Positions 31,976 to 40,883 of a DNA stretch of 64,000 nt are shown in pieces. Both the position numbers and the translations under genes were made by a program. A model generated the notes under the pieces. That model saw only the letters and a list, made by a program, of their open reading frames with translations, did no database searches and had not been told where the DNA came from. The stretch's first letter is position 1. Each line of letters begins with the position of its first letter. Origin of the DNA: Arthrobacter jinronghuae (GTDB lineage Bacteria > Actinomycetota > Actinomycetes > Actinomycetales > Micrococcaceae); assembly GCF_025244825.1 (NCBI RefSeq), contig NZ_CP104263.1:186001-250000 (forward strand), read 5' to 3'.

Positions 31976-32607
31976 TTGCCGAAGATGATGCCCTGCTGCG
32001 GGCCGGACTGGAGCTGCTGCTTCGAGGAGAAGGCTTCGACGTGGTGGGCTCCTGGGACAACGCCGATGACCTGCTCGCGGCCTTCGAACCCGGCAGCGCC
32101 GACGGCGCCGTGCTGGACGTCCGGATGCCGCCGACCTTCACCAACGAGGGGCTGCGCGCCGCCCTGGAACTGAGATCCCGGGTCCCCGATTTCCCGGTGC
32201 TCGTCCTCTCCGCCTATGTGGAAGACCGTTACGCCAGCCGCCTGCTGGGCTCCGGCGCCCAGGGCGTGGGCTACCTGCTGAAGGAGAGGGTCGGCAACGT
32301 CGGCGAATTCGTGGATGGACTGCGGCGCGTGGCTGCGGGCGGCACCGTCATGGATCCGGAGGTCATCGCCCAGTTGTTCAGCCGGCGCAGCAACCAGGAC
32401 CCCATCCGGTCGCTGACCCCTCGTGAGTTCGAAGTGCTGGGGCTGGTGGCCGAAGGGCTGGGCAACACCGCCATTGCCTCGGCCATTTCCGTCTCCGAAA
32501 CCGCGGTCAGCAAACACATTGGCAACATTTTCGCGAAGCTCGGGCTGGCCCAGTCGGACAGCGGACACCGCAGGGTGCTGGCGACTCTCGCGTACCTCCG
32601 CTCCTGA
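31963..32607 (+). CDS. LuxR/NarL-family response regulator
   Basis: A 214-residue regulator. The receiver domain has acidic DD near residue 8, phospho-acceptor Asp52 in VLDVRMPP and Lys in YLLKERVG. The C-terminal LuxR helix-turn-helix reads LTPREFEVLGLVAEGLGNTAIASAI, then VSKHIGNIFAKLGL. It likely controls the divergent exporter, possibly via the palindrome at 30634-30651. Confidence 0.94.
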   Translation: MRLLIAEDDALLRAGLELLLRGEGFDVVGSWDNADDLLAAFEPGSADGAVLDVRMPPTFTNEGLRAALELRSRVPDFPVLVLSAYVEDRYASRLLGSGAQGVGYLLKERVGNVGEFVDGLRRVAAGGTVMDPEVIAQLFSRRSNQDPIRSLTPREFEVLGLVAEGLGNTAIASAISVSETAVSKHIGNIFAKLGLAQSDSGHRRVLATLAYLRS

Positions 32608-32702
32608 CCGGCGGGTGCCGCTTGTTTCGTCCCGGGTCTTGTTTCCCGGACGGCACCGGTGACAAGGTGTGATGCACTACAGCCGGGCGCAGGAGGACAC
32701 AC

Positions 32703-33542
32703 GTGGAACAGGGCGGCGGAAAGGTAGCGCTGGTCACCGGTGCTTCGCGCGGAATCGGCCGGCGTGTGGCGGAGCGGCTCGCGGCGCAGGGGACCGCCGT
32801 CGTCGTTAGTTACCGCCGGAATGCCGAACTCGCCAAGGAAGTGGTCACCCAGCTGCAGGAACTGGGCGGCAGCGGCATCGCGGTGCAGGCGGACGTGGAG
32901 AATCCCGAAGACATTGTCCGGCTCTTCGACGCCGCGGCGGACGAATACGGCCGGTTGGACTACTTCATTAACAACGCCGCTGCTGCTGCCTTCAAGAACG
33001 TGGTGGACCTGAAAACCCATCACCTGGACCGTGCCTACGCGGTGAATGTCCGGCCGTTTGTCCTCGGTGCGCAGGAGGCGGTGAAACTGATGGACGACGG
33101 CGGCCGGATAGTCGCGCTCACCAGTTACGGCAGTACCCGGGCCTTCCCGACCTATGCCGCCCTCGGCTCCTATAAGGCGGCCGTGGAGTCCTTTGTCCGG
33201 TTCATGGCGGTGGAATTCGGTCCCTACGGCATCAACGTCAACGCCGTGAACGGCGGGCTGATCGATTCCGATTCGCTGGACTACTTCTACTCCATGGACG
33301 GCATGGCGCCGATGGACAGCGTCATCTCCCGCCTCCCCAAACGCCGGCCCGGCACCGTGGATGAAATGGCAGCCGCGGTGGAGTTCCTGCTCTCCGCGGG
33401 CGCCGAGTACATCACCGGCCAGGTCCTCGCGGTCGACGGCGGACTCTCGGTCATTGCCCCGCCGTTCCATTCCGACGCGTCCGGCCCGCCGGTCGCCCTG
33501 CCGAACCGGCCCACCCGGCCCACCCGGGGCGGCAGCCGGTAA
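32703..33542 (+). CDS. SDR-family reductase resembling enoyl-ACP reductase FabL
   Basis: A 279-residue short-chain dehydrogenase/reductase from GTG 32703, with AGGAGG just upstream. The nucleotide site is VALVTGASRGIGRRVAERLA, Asn-Ala in YFINNAAAAA, and the active-site segment TYAALGSYKAAVESF. The Tyr and Lys there are separated by six residues (Y-x6-K), the spacing of enoyl reductases of the FabI/FabL kind, not the Y-x3-K of FabG. That favours enoyl-ACP or enoyl-CoA reduction. First gene of a three-gene operon. A Pro/Arg-rich tail ends the protein. Confidence 0.82.
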   Translation: MEQGGGKVALVTGASRGIGRRVAERLAAQGTAVVVSYRRNAELAKEVVTQLQELGGSGIAVQADVENPEDIVRLFDAAADEYGRLDYFINNAAAAAFKNVVDLKTHHLDRAYAVNVRPFVLGAQEAVKLMDDGGRIVALTSYGSTRAFPTYAALGSYKAAVESFVRFMAVEFGPYGINVNAVNGGLIDSDSLDYFYSMDGMAPMDSVISRLPKRRPGTVDEMAAAVEFLLSAGAEYITGQVLAVDGGLSVIAPPFHSDASGPPVALPNRPTRPTRGGSR

Positions 33543-33561
33543 GAACTGAAAGGAAGCATCA

Positions 33562-35241
33562 GTGAGCTACGATCCCGCCCGCTACCGGAACTACTTCGAA
33601 CATTCCCTGACCTACGCGGCCGGCTTCTCGCGCAATGTCGCCCGGTATGCGGACCGCGTTGCGCTCACCGATCCGCCGACCGGCCGGGAATGGACCTACG
33701 CCCAGCTGGGCGACGCCGTGAACTCCGTAGCGCGTGCCCTGGCCGAGCGCGGCGTGGGGCGCGGAGACCGGGTGCTGTACCAGCTCTACAACGGCATCGA
33801 GTTCGCGCTGCTGTATCTGGCGACCCAGCGCCTGGGCGCGGTCAGCGTGCCGGTGAATTACCGGCTGGCGCCTGCGGAGACCGCGCACATCCTGCGGGAC
33901 AGCGATCCGGCGGTGTTCGTTGTCGACGCCGAGCATACCGAAACGGCTGCGCAGGCGCTGGAGCTGGCCGGGGTATCGCCGGTGGTCCTGGTGGCGGGCG
34001 GCAGCGAGGCCGGGCACTGGGGGATGGGATCGGGGCAGCTGGGGCAGGACTTCGACGCCGCCGTCGACGCCGCGTCCGGGGACCTGCCGGACCTCCCCGC
34101 GGACTTCTCCACCTTCGAGGAAAGCACCCGCTTCTACACTTCGGGCACCACGGGCATGCCGAAGGGGGTGCCGCTGCCGTCCATCGCCGAGCTGATGAGC
34201 GCGCACGACGTCATCATGCACTTTCCGCTCAGCCCGTCCGACCGCACCCTGAACATGACCCCGTGGTTCCACCGCGGCGGCCTGCACTCGGGCGGGCCCA
34301 ACCCGGTGTTTTACATCGGCGGGTCCGTGGTCCCGCTGCGCAGCTTTAACCCGGCCACGGTGCTGGACTGGGTGGGGGAGCAGGGGCTGACGTATCTGAT
34401 CGGTGCGCCGACCACGCTGGAGATGATCGCCGTCGAGCAGGAAAAGCACCCGCGGAACCTGGAGACGCTGCGCGGCATCGTCACCATGGGCGCACCGCTG
34501 GACCGCGCCGCCGCCATCCGGTACCAGGAGCTGCTGACGCCCCGGATCTTCAACGGCTACGGAACCACCGAGGGCTTCTGGAACACGTTCCTGCGGCCCG
34601 AGGACCTCCCCGCCCATGCCGGCAGTGCCGGGCGCGCCTGCACGGACGACGACGTCGCCGTCGTCCGCGTGTTTGAAGGCCGCCGCGGGCAGCCGCACGA
34701 ACTGGCCGCCCGGGACGGCAGCGAAATCGGCGAGGTGATCATGCGCTCGCCGAAATCCGGGTTCAGCTATGCCAACCTGCCGCAGGTCGAGGAGGAGAAG
34801 TTCCACGACGGGTGGCTTTACCCCGGGGACATGGCCACCTGGGACGCCGAAGGCTACCTGACCATCATGGGCCGCACCGATGACATGATCATTTCCGGCG
34901 GGGAGAACATCCACCCCGTGCAGGTGGAAGCAGCGCTCGCGGACCACCCCGGCGTCCTCGAATCCGTGGTGGTGGGAGTGCCGGATGACCGGTGGGGCCA
35001 GCGCGTGGTGGCGTACGTGGTGCGCCGGGACACGGAGCTCGACGCCGACGGGCTGGATGCGTTCTGCCTGGCGCATCCCGGGCTGGCCGATTTCAAGCGG
35101 CCCCGGGGCTACCGCTTTGTCGACGAAGTGCCGATGACCGCGACCGGAAAGAAAATGCATTACAAGGTGGCGGATTCCGCGGCGCAGGACTGGCTGGACG
35201 GCCGGATGCACGTGCCGGCGCCGGTCCGGAAGGCGGACTAG
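33562..35241 (+). CDS. Acyl-CoA ligase (AMP-binding, FadD-like)
   Basis: A 559-residue ANL-superfamily ligase, which activates a carboxylic acid as acyl-AMP and transfers it to CoA. Motifs: FYTSGTTGMPKGVPL (P-loop, near residue 190), FNGYGTTEGFWN, WLYPGDMATWDAEGYLTIMGRTDDMIISGGENIHP and the final PMTATGKKMHYKV with catalytic Lys. The substrate is not predictable. GTG 33562 follows AAAGGAAG; stop TAG is directly followed by the ATG of the ketosynthase. Confidence 0.93.
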   Translation: MSYDPARYRNYFEHSLTYAAGFSRNVARYADRVALTDPPTGREWTYAQLGDAVNSVARALAERGVGRGDRVLYQLYNGIEFALLYLATQRLGAVSVPVNYRLAPAETAHILRDSDPAVFVVDAEHTETAAQALELAGVSPVVLVAGGSEAGHWGMGSGQLGQDFDAAVDAASGDLPDLPADFSTFEESTRFYTSGTTGMPKGVPLPSIAELMSAHDVIMHFPLSPSDRTLNMTPWFHRGGLHSGGPNPVFYIGGSVVPLRSFNPATVLDWVGEQGLTYLIGAPTTLEMIAVEQEKHPRNLETLRGIVTMGAPLDRAAAIRYQELLTPRIFNGYGTTEGFWNTFLRPEDLPAHAGSAGRACTDDDVAVVRVFEGRRGQPHELAARDGSEIGEVIMRSPKSGFSYANLPQVEEEKFHDGWLYPGDMATWDAEGYLTIMGRTDDMIISGGENIHPVQVEAALADHPGVLESVVVGVPDDRWGQRVVAYVVRRDTELDADGLDAFCLAHPGLADFKRPRGYRFVDEVPMTATGKKMHYKVADSAAQDWLDGRMHVPAPVRKAD

Positions 35242-36474
35242 ATGGACGAGCGCGTGGTCATCACCGGGATGGGGGCGGTGACGCCGCTCGGCGGTTCCTG
35301 GGGTGAAACCTGGGCGGGGCTGAAGGACGGACGCAGCGGCATCGACAAGATCACCGCCTTCGACGCCTCCGAGTTCCCCACCCGGATTGCCGGGGAAGTG
35401 AAGAACTTCGATCCGGCGCAGTACCTGCCGGTCAAGCGGCTGCGCCGGTCCTCGCGGGCTTCCCACCTGGCGGTGGCGGCCTCACGCGAGGCGGTGGCCG
35501 ACGCCGGACTGGGAGTCACGCTGGAAGACACGGACGCGGCGGTAATCATCAACAGTGCTGTCTCCGGGTATCCGGAAATCCAGTCCGCCACGGAAATTTT
35601 CCACCGTGACGGTCTGCGCCCCATCAGTCCCAGCTTCGTGGCGTCGTCGTTGACGAACATGCCGGCCTGCGAAGTGGCCATCGATTTGGCGGTCCACGGG
35701 CCCGTGAACGCCAGCGCTCTGGCCTGCGCCAGCGGCACCCAGGCACTGCTCGAGGCACGCCGCACCCTGCTGGCCGGCGACGCTGACGTGGCGGTGGCAG
35801 GCGGAACCGATGCGGCCATCACGTCAGTGATGTTCGCCGGGCTCAGCGCCATGCGCGGGTTGTCCCGGAACAATGATTCGCCGCAGGAAGCCAGCCGTCC
35901 CTTCGATGCGGACCGGGACGGTTTTGTCTTTGCCGAAGGAGCGGTGGTGTGCGTGCTGGAACTGCTCAGCCATGCCCGTGCCCGCGGTGCCGAGGTGTAT
36001 GCGGAGGTGCTGGGCGGCGCACTGACGTCCGACGCCTTCCATATTGTTGCCCCGGATCCCGGTGGGCAGTACGCGGCCCAAGCGATCTGCCGCACCCTGG
36101 ACCGGTCCCGGCTGAATCCGGAGGACGTTGATCTGATCTGTGCCCACGGAACCTCCACCCAGGCCAATGACCGGACCGAAACCAGAGCCCTGCACACCGC
36201 CTTCGGCGAGCACGCGCCGTCGCTTGCAGTCACGGCACCCAAGTCCATGACCGGACACCTTATCGGCGCTGCGGGCACTCTCGGATCCCTGCTCTGCGTC
36301 ATGGCTATCCGAGAGGGCGTCATTCCGCCCACTCTGAATTACAACACTCCCGATCCGGAGTGCGACCTCGACTACGTTCCGGGAACGGCCCGGGAAGCTT
36401 CCGTCCACTATGCGCTTACCAACGCGTTCGGTTTCGGCGGCCAAAACGCGGTGGCGGCTTTCGGTCCTGTCTAA
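35242..36474 (+). CDS. Beta-ketoacyl synthase, FabF (KAS II) type
   Basis: A 410-residue ketosynthase starting RVVITGMGAVTPLG. The active triad is intact: Cys162 in LACASGTQAL, His in CAHGTSTQANDRTE and His in KSMTGHLIGAAG, with a final NAFGFGGQNA. It should condense an acyl group with malonyl-carrier. It is encoded directly after the acyl-CoA ligase, and an enoyl-reductase-like SDR starts the operon. No acyl carrier protein, ketoreductase or dehydratase is encoded nearby, so partners must come from elsewhere. The 3' end overlaps the convergent gene by four bases. Confidence 0.93.
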   Translation: MDERVVITGMGAVTPLGGSWGETWAGLKDGRSGIDKITAFDASEFPTRIAGEVKNFDPAQYLPVKRLRRSSRASHLAVAASREAVADAGLGVTLEDTDAAVIINSAVSGYPEIQSATEIFHRDGLRPISPSFVASSLTNMPACEVAIDLAVHGPVNASALACASGTQALLEARRTLLAGDADVAVAGGTDAAITSVMFAGLSAMRGLSRNNDSPQEASRPFDADRDGFVFAEGAVVCVLELLSHARARGAEVYAEVLGGALTSDAFHIVAPDPGGQYAAQAICRTLDRSRLNPEDVDLICAHGTSTQANDRTETRALHTAFGEHAPSLAVTAPKSMTGHLIGAAGTLGSLLCVMAIREGVIPPTLNYNTPDPECDLDYVPGTAREASVHYALTNAFGFGGQNAVAAFGPV

Positions 36475-37778
36475 GTGCAGTAGTAGTCGACCCCGGCCGC
36501 GTAGGCCTCCGGATAGAACTCCATGGCCAGGTCATAGGTGGCTTCACTCCACTCATTCCCGATGCTCCTGGCCGAGTCCATGTAGTCCGGACTGAAGTCA
36601 GGTTCCAGGCGAGAGTTCCAGATATTCCGCTTTATCCGTGACGAATGCAGCCAGCCGTCCGGTTCGTCGGTACACGTGGCCTTCCAGTACGCTTCGAGAT
36701 CTTCATAGACCTTGCCCACAGCCAACCTTCTGCCGTTGTCCCGTGCCGCTTCGTCGAGAACCCACTCGAGGTACTGCTGGGCATGTTCCCGTACGGCAGG
36801 GTCCTTGATCTGGTCAATATTGTCCTGAATGTACGCTGCCTGATCGCGGTAGTTGCTGACGGCCTCTTCCCCGATCCGGTCCAGATAGGCCTGGACTTCC
36901 GGAGAAGACATCACGGGACTGTTCCAGAAGGCCTCATAGTCATCTTCGAGCAGCTGGCCCTCTGAATTGGGGCGCGTCCTGACGGGGTTCAGCAGCAAAT
37001 TGGCCTCATGGGTAGTTGAATCCAGAAGTTCCATATCGCCCGAATGGCTGCTCTCCGGCGGCGGTGGAAATTTGCAGAAGTGGGGAAGCGCGGCCTCGAA
37101 GGCATCCGGGTAGACCTTGCCCACCAGAGCGGTTGCCTCTGCCTCCTGATCCCCGATTGCCTGAAGCGACAGGACCTGGGGGTCAGTGGTAATCCAGTTT
37201 CGAATGGGATGCCCGTCGTCCGCGTACATGACGTGAACCAAGTCGCTGCGGTGGCAGGTCTCTCTGGACAGCTGTGCCAGGTCCTCATAAACCACCCGCT
37301 TGGCGGCCTGGACCGTCCCGTGCGAGAGGAACTCGGCCACTTTGTCCACCGCGGCATGGGCATTGGCCCGTTTGTCCGCGTCACTGATATCGGCCACCCT
37401 GCTGTAGGTGTACTCCATGTTCTCCTGGAGGCCCGCCTCCCATCCCTCGTTGATGAGGTCCAGCAGGGCGAGGGTGTCCGGGGTGTTCAAGGCGGGTTCA
37501 GCCCAGAAGGCCGCGTAGTCCTCCTCACTGATATCTGCGGGGAGCGGGTCCGAGACGTCATGCAGGTCAGTGTGGGCCCCAACGACAATGCGGCCTTCCC
37601 TCAGGGAATCTTCCGCGGCCTGGGTATACGTCAAGTACTCAACCCACAGATAGGCAGCGACAAGGGTGGCGACCACAAAGAGGCTCACGAGGGTTACGAC
37701 GATCATCCTCAGCCGCTTGGGCCCGCGCTTCCGGGGAGGCGTGAGATAGTCGGGCAGCACGATTGGATGTTCGGTCAT
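36471..37778 (-). CDS. Anchored extracytoplasmic protein with a duplicated, unnamed domain
   Basis: 435 residues from ATG 37778 (AGAGG upstream). A basic N-terminus (KRGPKRLR) is followed by one transmembrane helix at about 24-46; the rest should be outside the membrane. It consists of two copies of one domain: residues 83-235 and about 275-434. Shared features are EEDYAAFW.EP / EDDYEAFWNSP, VYEDL with a TC shortly after (C175, C369), and an ATxL...YP.A segment ending in C235 and C434. I recognise no family. It lies 41 bases after the PAP2 gene on the same strand. Confidence 0.75.
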   Translation of the reverse strand: MTEHPIVLPDYLTPPRKRGPKRLRMIVVTLVSLFVVATLVAAYLWVEYLTYTQAAEDSLREGRIVVGAHTDLHDVSDPLPADISEEDYAAFWAEPALNTPDTLALLDLINEGWEAGLQENMEYTYSRVADISDADKRANAHAAVDKVAEFLSHGTVQAAKRVVYEDLAQLSRETCHRSDLVHVMYADDGHPIRNWITTDPQVLSLQAIGDQEAEATALVGKVYPDAFEAALPHFCKFPPPPESSHSGDMELLDSTTHEANLLLNPVRTRPNSEGQLLEDDYEAFWNSPVMSSPEVQAYLDRIGEEAVSNYRDQAAYIQDNIDQIKDPAVREHAQQYLEWVLDEAARDNGRRLAVGKVYEDLEAYWKATCTDEPDGWLHSSRIKRNIWNSRLEPDFSPDYMDSARSIGNEWSEATYDLAMEFYPEAYAAGVDYYCT

Positions 37779-37819
37779 CGTGCTGCCTCTCAGTAGGGGG
37801 TGGTTCCCGCTGAGGAAGC

Positions 37820-38884
37820 CTACCGCACGGCCGAGGCAAGCTCCGGTTCGACGTCGGGCGTTGCTTCCTTCTCTGCCTGTCCGGCCCCCACAGCCTTCGC
37901 GGCCAGCCACACGGAGACGGCGCCGAGGGCAAGTCCGGCGACCACGTCCAGGACGTAGTGCCAGCCGAAGTAGACCGTGGCCAGGGTCGTCAGGACCACG
38001 TAGATCCACATAATCCATTGGGCCACTTTGGGCAGGCGGGTCAGGTGCGCCACCAGTGCTGCAGTGAAGACGATGGATGTGTGCAGGGACGCAAAGGCTG
38101 CAATGCCGTGCACGTTGTCCGTGGCAAACGGATCAGCCAGCACTTCGATCCGGTTTTCATACAGGCTGTCCTGCAGGCCGGAGACTGCGGTTTCCGGCAG
38201 GTCGGCAAACGGGGCGGCGTCGTAGTAGACCGGGCCCATGGACGGCAGGGCGTAGTAGCTGACGGTGCCGAGGATCCAGTTGAAGGACAGGGCCGTGGCA
38301 TACCAGGCGCCGCGCTGCAGGTTGTTGGACCACACCAGCGCCGCGGCGAGGGAGACCGGAACGAAGACCATAAAAAGCATGTAGACGCCGGAGAGCAGAT
38401 CCGCGCTGAAACCGGTACCCAGCAGGTTATGCAGGACGTCGCCGGGATAGTTTCCGCCGGCCAGCCATTTGTCCGAGTCCTCCAGCATGGGGTCCGTGAG
38501 GTGTTCCTGCAGGAAGGGCAGGAAGCTCTTGAGGTTCCGGTAGGACATGTACGCGAGGTAGAAGGTGATCAGTCCCGCCACGGCTACGGCCAGGCGGGGT
38601 CCGGACCAGCGCGTCCGCAGCACGTGGGACGTGGCGGCTCCCGCGCCGCCCAGTTCGCGGCGTCGGGCGAGTACCCGGGGCACGACGTCGGCGGCGATCA
38701 TGAGCAGCACAATCAGCGGCAGACGGATGTAGCTGGGTCCCAGGAAGCCGTCAGGATCACGGATGGGAAGGTCGCCCCATACGGCCGTAGCGACCATCAA
38801 CACGGTGAAGGCTACGGAGATGGTCAGGGGGACGCCGAAGAGGCGGCGCCAGGCAGGGCGGACGGAGCCGGCTTCGATAGTCAT
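37820..38884 (-). CDS. PAP2-superfamily membrane protein
   Basis: A 354-residue membrane protein with about six transmembrane helices and an N-terminal extension. The C-terminal half carries PAP2 signatures: YYALPSMGPVYYD, ASLHTSIVFTAALVAH (motif 2, S-x-H) and YFGWHYVLDVVAG (motif 3, G-x3-H-x3-D). The whole resembles inositol phosphorylceramide synthase/AUR1-like phosphatases, so it may handle a lipid phosphate. Start ATG 38884; an AT-rich patch with ACAATTGT lies just upstream. Followed by the duplicated-domain protein gene. Confidence 0.87.
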   Translation of the reverse strand: MTIEAGSVRPAWRRLFGVPLTISVAFTVLMVATAVWGDLPIRDPDGFLGPSYIRLPLIVLLMIAADVVPRVLARRRELGGAGAATSHVLRTRWSGPRLAVAVAGLITFYLAYMSYRNLKSFLPFLQEHLTDPMLEDSDKWLAGGNYPGDVLHNLLGTGFSADLLSGVYMLFMVFVPVSLAAALVWSNNLQRGAWYATALSFNWILGTVSYYALPSMGPVYYDAAPFADLPETAVSGLQDSLYENRIEVLADPFATDNVHGIAAFASLHTSIVFTAALVAHLTRLPKVAQWIMWIYVVLTTLATVYFGWHYVLDVVAGLALGAVSVWLAAKAVGAGQAEKEATPDVEPELASAVR

Positions 38885-39101
38885 GAGATATTTTTATCCC
38901 ACAATTGTCATAAACCTGTTATCGAGGGACCCCCACCCTCAGTATGCTTTCGATCACGCGGACGGCCTGTTTCTGCCGTCGTCGCGGCCGGAAGCCTGGC
39001 CGGAAGCCGGCGCTGGTAGCTGCCCGGTGGCCTCCGGCGGCAGGCCGGACCGCTACCGCTGGGCGGACAGTCCGGCCTGGTCCGGGTGCGGGATGCAGTC
39101 C

Positions 39102-39788
39102 CTACTTGTTCAGGGCAGCGTCCAGCTGTTCCTGGATGGCGCCGTAGTCAACGGAGTCCAGCTCCAGCATCTCGTTGTCGAGGATCAGCGAGGGGGTGCC
39201 GCGAAGCTGGAGGTCCTGGGCGTCCTCCAAGTCGCGGGCCACCCGGTCCTTAATGGCGTCCGACGTGTAATCGGCCTGGAACTTCTCCGTGTCCAGACCC
39301 AGGTCCTCGGCGTAGGAGAGGAAGAGGTCGTCGACGTCGCTCTGGTTCTTCCAGTCCTCCTGGTGCTCGAAGACGGACGCAGCCATTTCCTCCAGGGCGC
39401 CCTGTTCTGCTGCGGCTTCCACAGCACGGGCAGCCGGCGCTGCGTTCTGATGCTTGGGCAGCGGGTAGTTCCGCACGAGGATGCGGACTTCATCCCCGTA
39501 GTCGTTCTTGGCCTGCTGAATCAGCGTGTCCATCTGGGCGCAGTAGGGGCACTGGTAGTCGGTAAACAGCACCAGGGTGGCTTTGGGGTCTGCGGGGTCG
39601 GTGATTGCCCTTGCATCCGCAGGAGCCACCTGGTCGATGCGGTCAGCGGGGATGGAGGTTTCCGCCGACGGGCTTGCTTCTGCCGTGGCGGTGTCTCCCG
39701 ACGATCCGGAATCCGACGCCGCACAGGAGACCAAGGTGCCGACTGCGAGCAGCCAGGCAATCAGCAGGGCGAGGATGCTCTTGCGCAT
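39102..39788 (-). CDS. DsbA-like thioredoxin-fold lipoprotein
   Basis: 228 residues from ATG 39788 (GAAGGAACT upstream). The signal peptide ends in a lipobox VGTLVSC. A Ser/Thr/Ala-rich spacer leads to a DsbA-type domain with VLFTDYQCPYCAQMDTL; the active CPYC is intact and LRGTPSLIL supplies the cis-Pro. It should oxidise or isomerise disulfides of secreted proteins. A GC hairpin follows its stop (AGGCCGGAC/GTCCGGCCT around 39041-39078). Confidence 0.9.
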   Translation of the reverse strand: MRKSILALLIAWLLAVGTLVSCAASDSGSSGDTATAEASPSAETSIPADRIDQVAPADARAITDPADPKATLVLFTDYQCPYCAQMDTLIQQAKNDYGDEVRILVRNYPLPKHQNAAPAARAVEAAAEQGALEEMAASVFEHQEDWKNQSDVDDLFLSYAEDLGLDTEKFQADYTSDAIKDRVARDLEDAQDLQLRGTPSLILDNEMLELDSVDYGAIQEQLDAALNK

Positions 39789-39966
39789 AGTTCCTTCCAG
39801 TGAAGTATCAGGGTTCGCGGTTCGGCGCGCTCTGCGGGCCTCCAACGGCGTTCCGCTCGTTAGACGATGGCTGCCACGGGGCGATGTCCACCCGTGAGGC
39901 CCAGGCTGCGCCCACTATTTTCGATGCTCCCACCGGATCGGACCGTCCGGTAGCCTGCAATTCGGC

Positions 39967-40881
39967 ATGGGTTTATATGCTTTTGATATGGCTCAGGCGT
40001 GGCCGAACCTTTCGGTGCTGGAACTGTTCGTTGCCGTAGTGGACGAGGGCAGCGTGGCTTCCGGGGCGCGGAAACTGGGTATGGCCCAGTCCAATGCGAG
40101 CCGGTCTATTGCCGAGTTGGAAGCGGATTTGAAGACTCCCCTGCTTGAACGCAGCCCTCGCGGTTCGGCACCTACAGCGGCCGGAGTCCTGCTGGCGGAC
40201 TCGGCTCGGGAACTGTTGGAGGCGGCGCGACGCTTCAACAGTGTGGTGCGTGCCGGCCGAAGCGGAGAGGCCATGGAACTCCGTGTGGGTGCCAGTCTCA
40301 CCATCGCGGACATGCTGTTGCCGGCCTGGGTTGCCGAGCTGAAGCGCCGGCTGCCGCAGGCCCGCATTGATGTGCGGGTGGAGAACTCGGCGCAGGTCAT
40401 CGAGGAGGTGCAGCGCGGCACCCTCCAGCTGGGGTTTGTGGAAACTCCGAATCTGCCGGTGCGGCTGAACGCCCTGGTGGTCCGGGAGGACGAGCTGGTG
40501 GTGGTTGTTGGTCCGGATCACGAATGGGCCAACCGGACCCGGATCGGTTTGCAGGAACTGGCGGAAACCCCTCTGGTGGTTCGGGAACCCGGGTCTGGTA
40601 CCCGCGAAGCGCTGCAGGAAGTCCTTTCCGGGTACGACGTCGTCGAGCCGGCCCAGGTACTCAGCAGCAATGCTGCGGTGCGGGTTGCTGTTGCTGCCGG
40701 AGCCGGCCCGGCCGTGTTGAGCGAACTGGTGGTTCGCGACCAGCTTGCCAGCGGGGAGCTGCTGCGGGTTCCTTTCGAAGGAGAGGGAATCAGCCGACCC
40801 CTCACGGCCATCTGGTCCGGCCCACGGCGGTTGACCGGAGTCGCGGCCGAGCTGGTGGCGGTGGCTGCCGGGAGGGCGTAG
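39967..40881 (+). CDS. LysR-family transcriptional regulator
   Basis: A 304-residue regulator. The N-terminal winged HTH reads LSVLELFVAVVDEGSVASGARKLGMAQSNASRSIAELEADLKTPLLERSPRG, and the rest is the effector-binding domain with LQLGFVETPNLP and REPGSGTREALQEVL. It is divergent from the DsbA-like gene across 178 bases, its most likely target along with itself; the inducer is unknown. Neither ATG 39967 nor 39988 has a clear ribosome site, so the start is uncertain. Confidence 0.9.
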   Translation: MGLYAFDMAQAWPNLSVLELFVAVVDEGSVASGARKLGMAQSNASRSIAELEADLKTPLLERSPRGSAPTAAGVLLADSARELLEAARRFNSVVRAGRSGEAMELRVGASLTIADMLLPAWVAELKRRLPQARIDVRVENSAQVIEEVQRGTLQLGFVETPNLPVRLNALVVREDELVVVVGPDHEWANRTRIGLQELAETPLVVREPGSGTREALQEVLSGYDVVEPAQVLSSNAAVRVAVAAGAGPAVLSELVVRDQLASGELLRVPFEGEGISRPLTAIWSGPRRLTGVAAELVAVAAGRA

Positions 40882-40883
40882 GT

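Noticed and set aside
33559..35466. 635-residue minus-strand ORF opposite the acyl-CoA ligase
   Set aside because: The ligase on the plus strand has full ANL motifs; the antisense product is His/Arg/Gly-rich with no domain.
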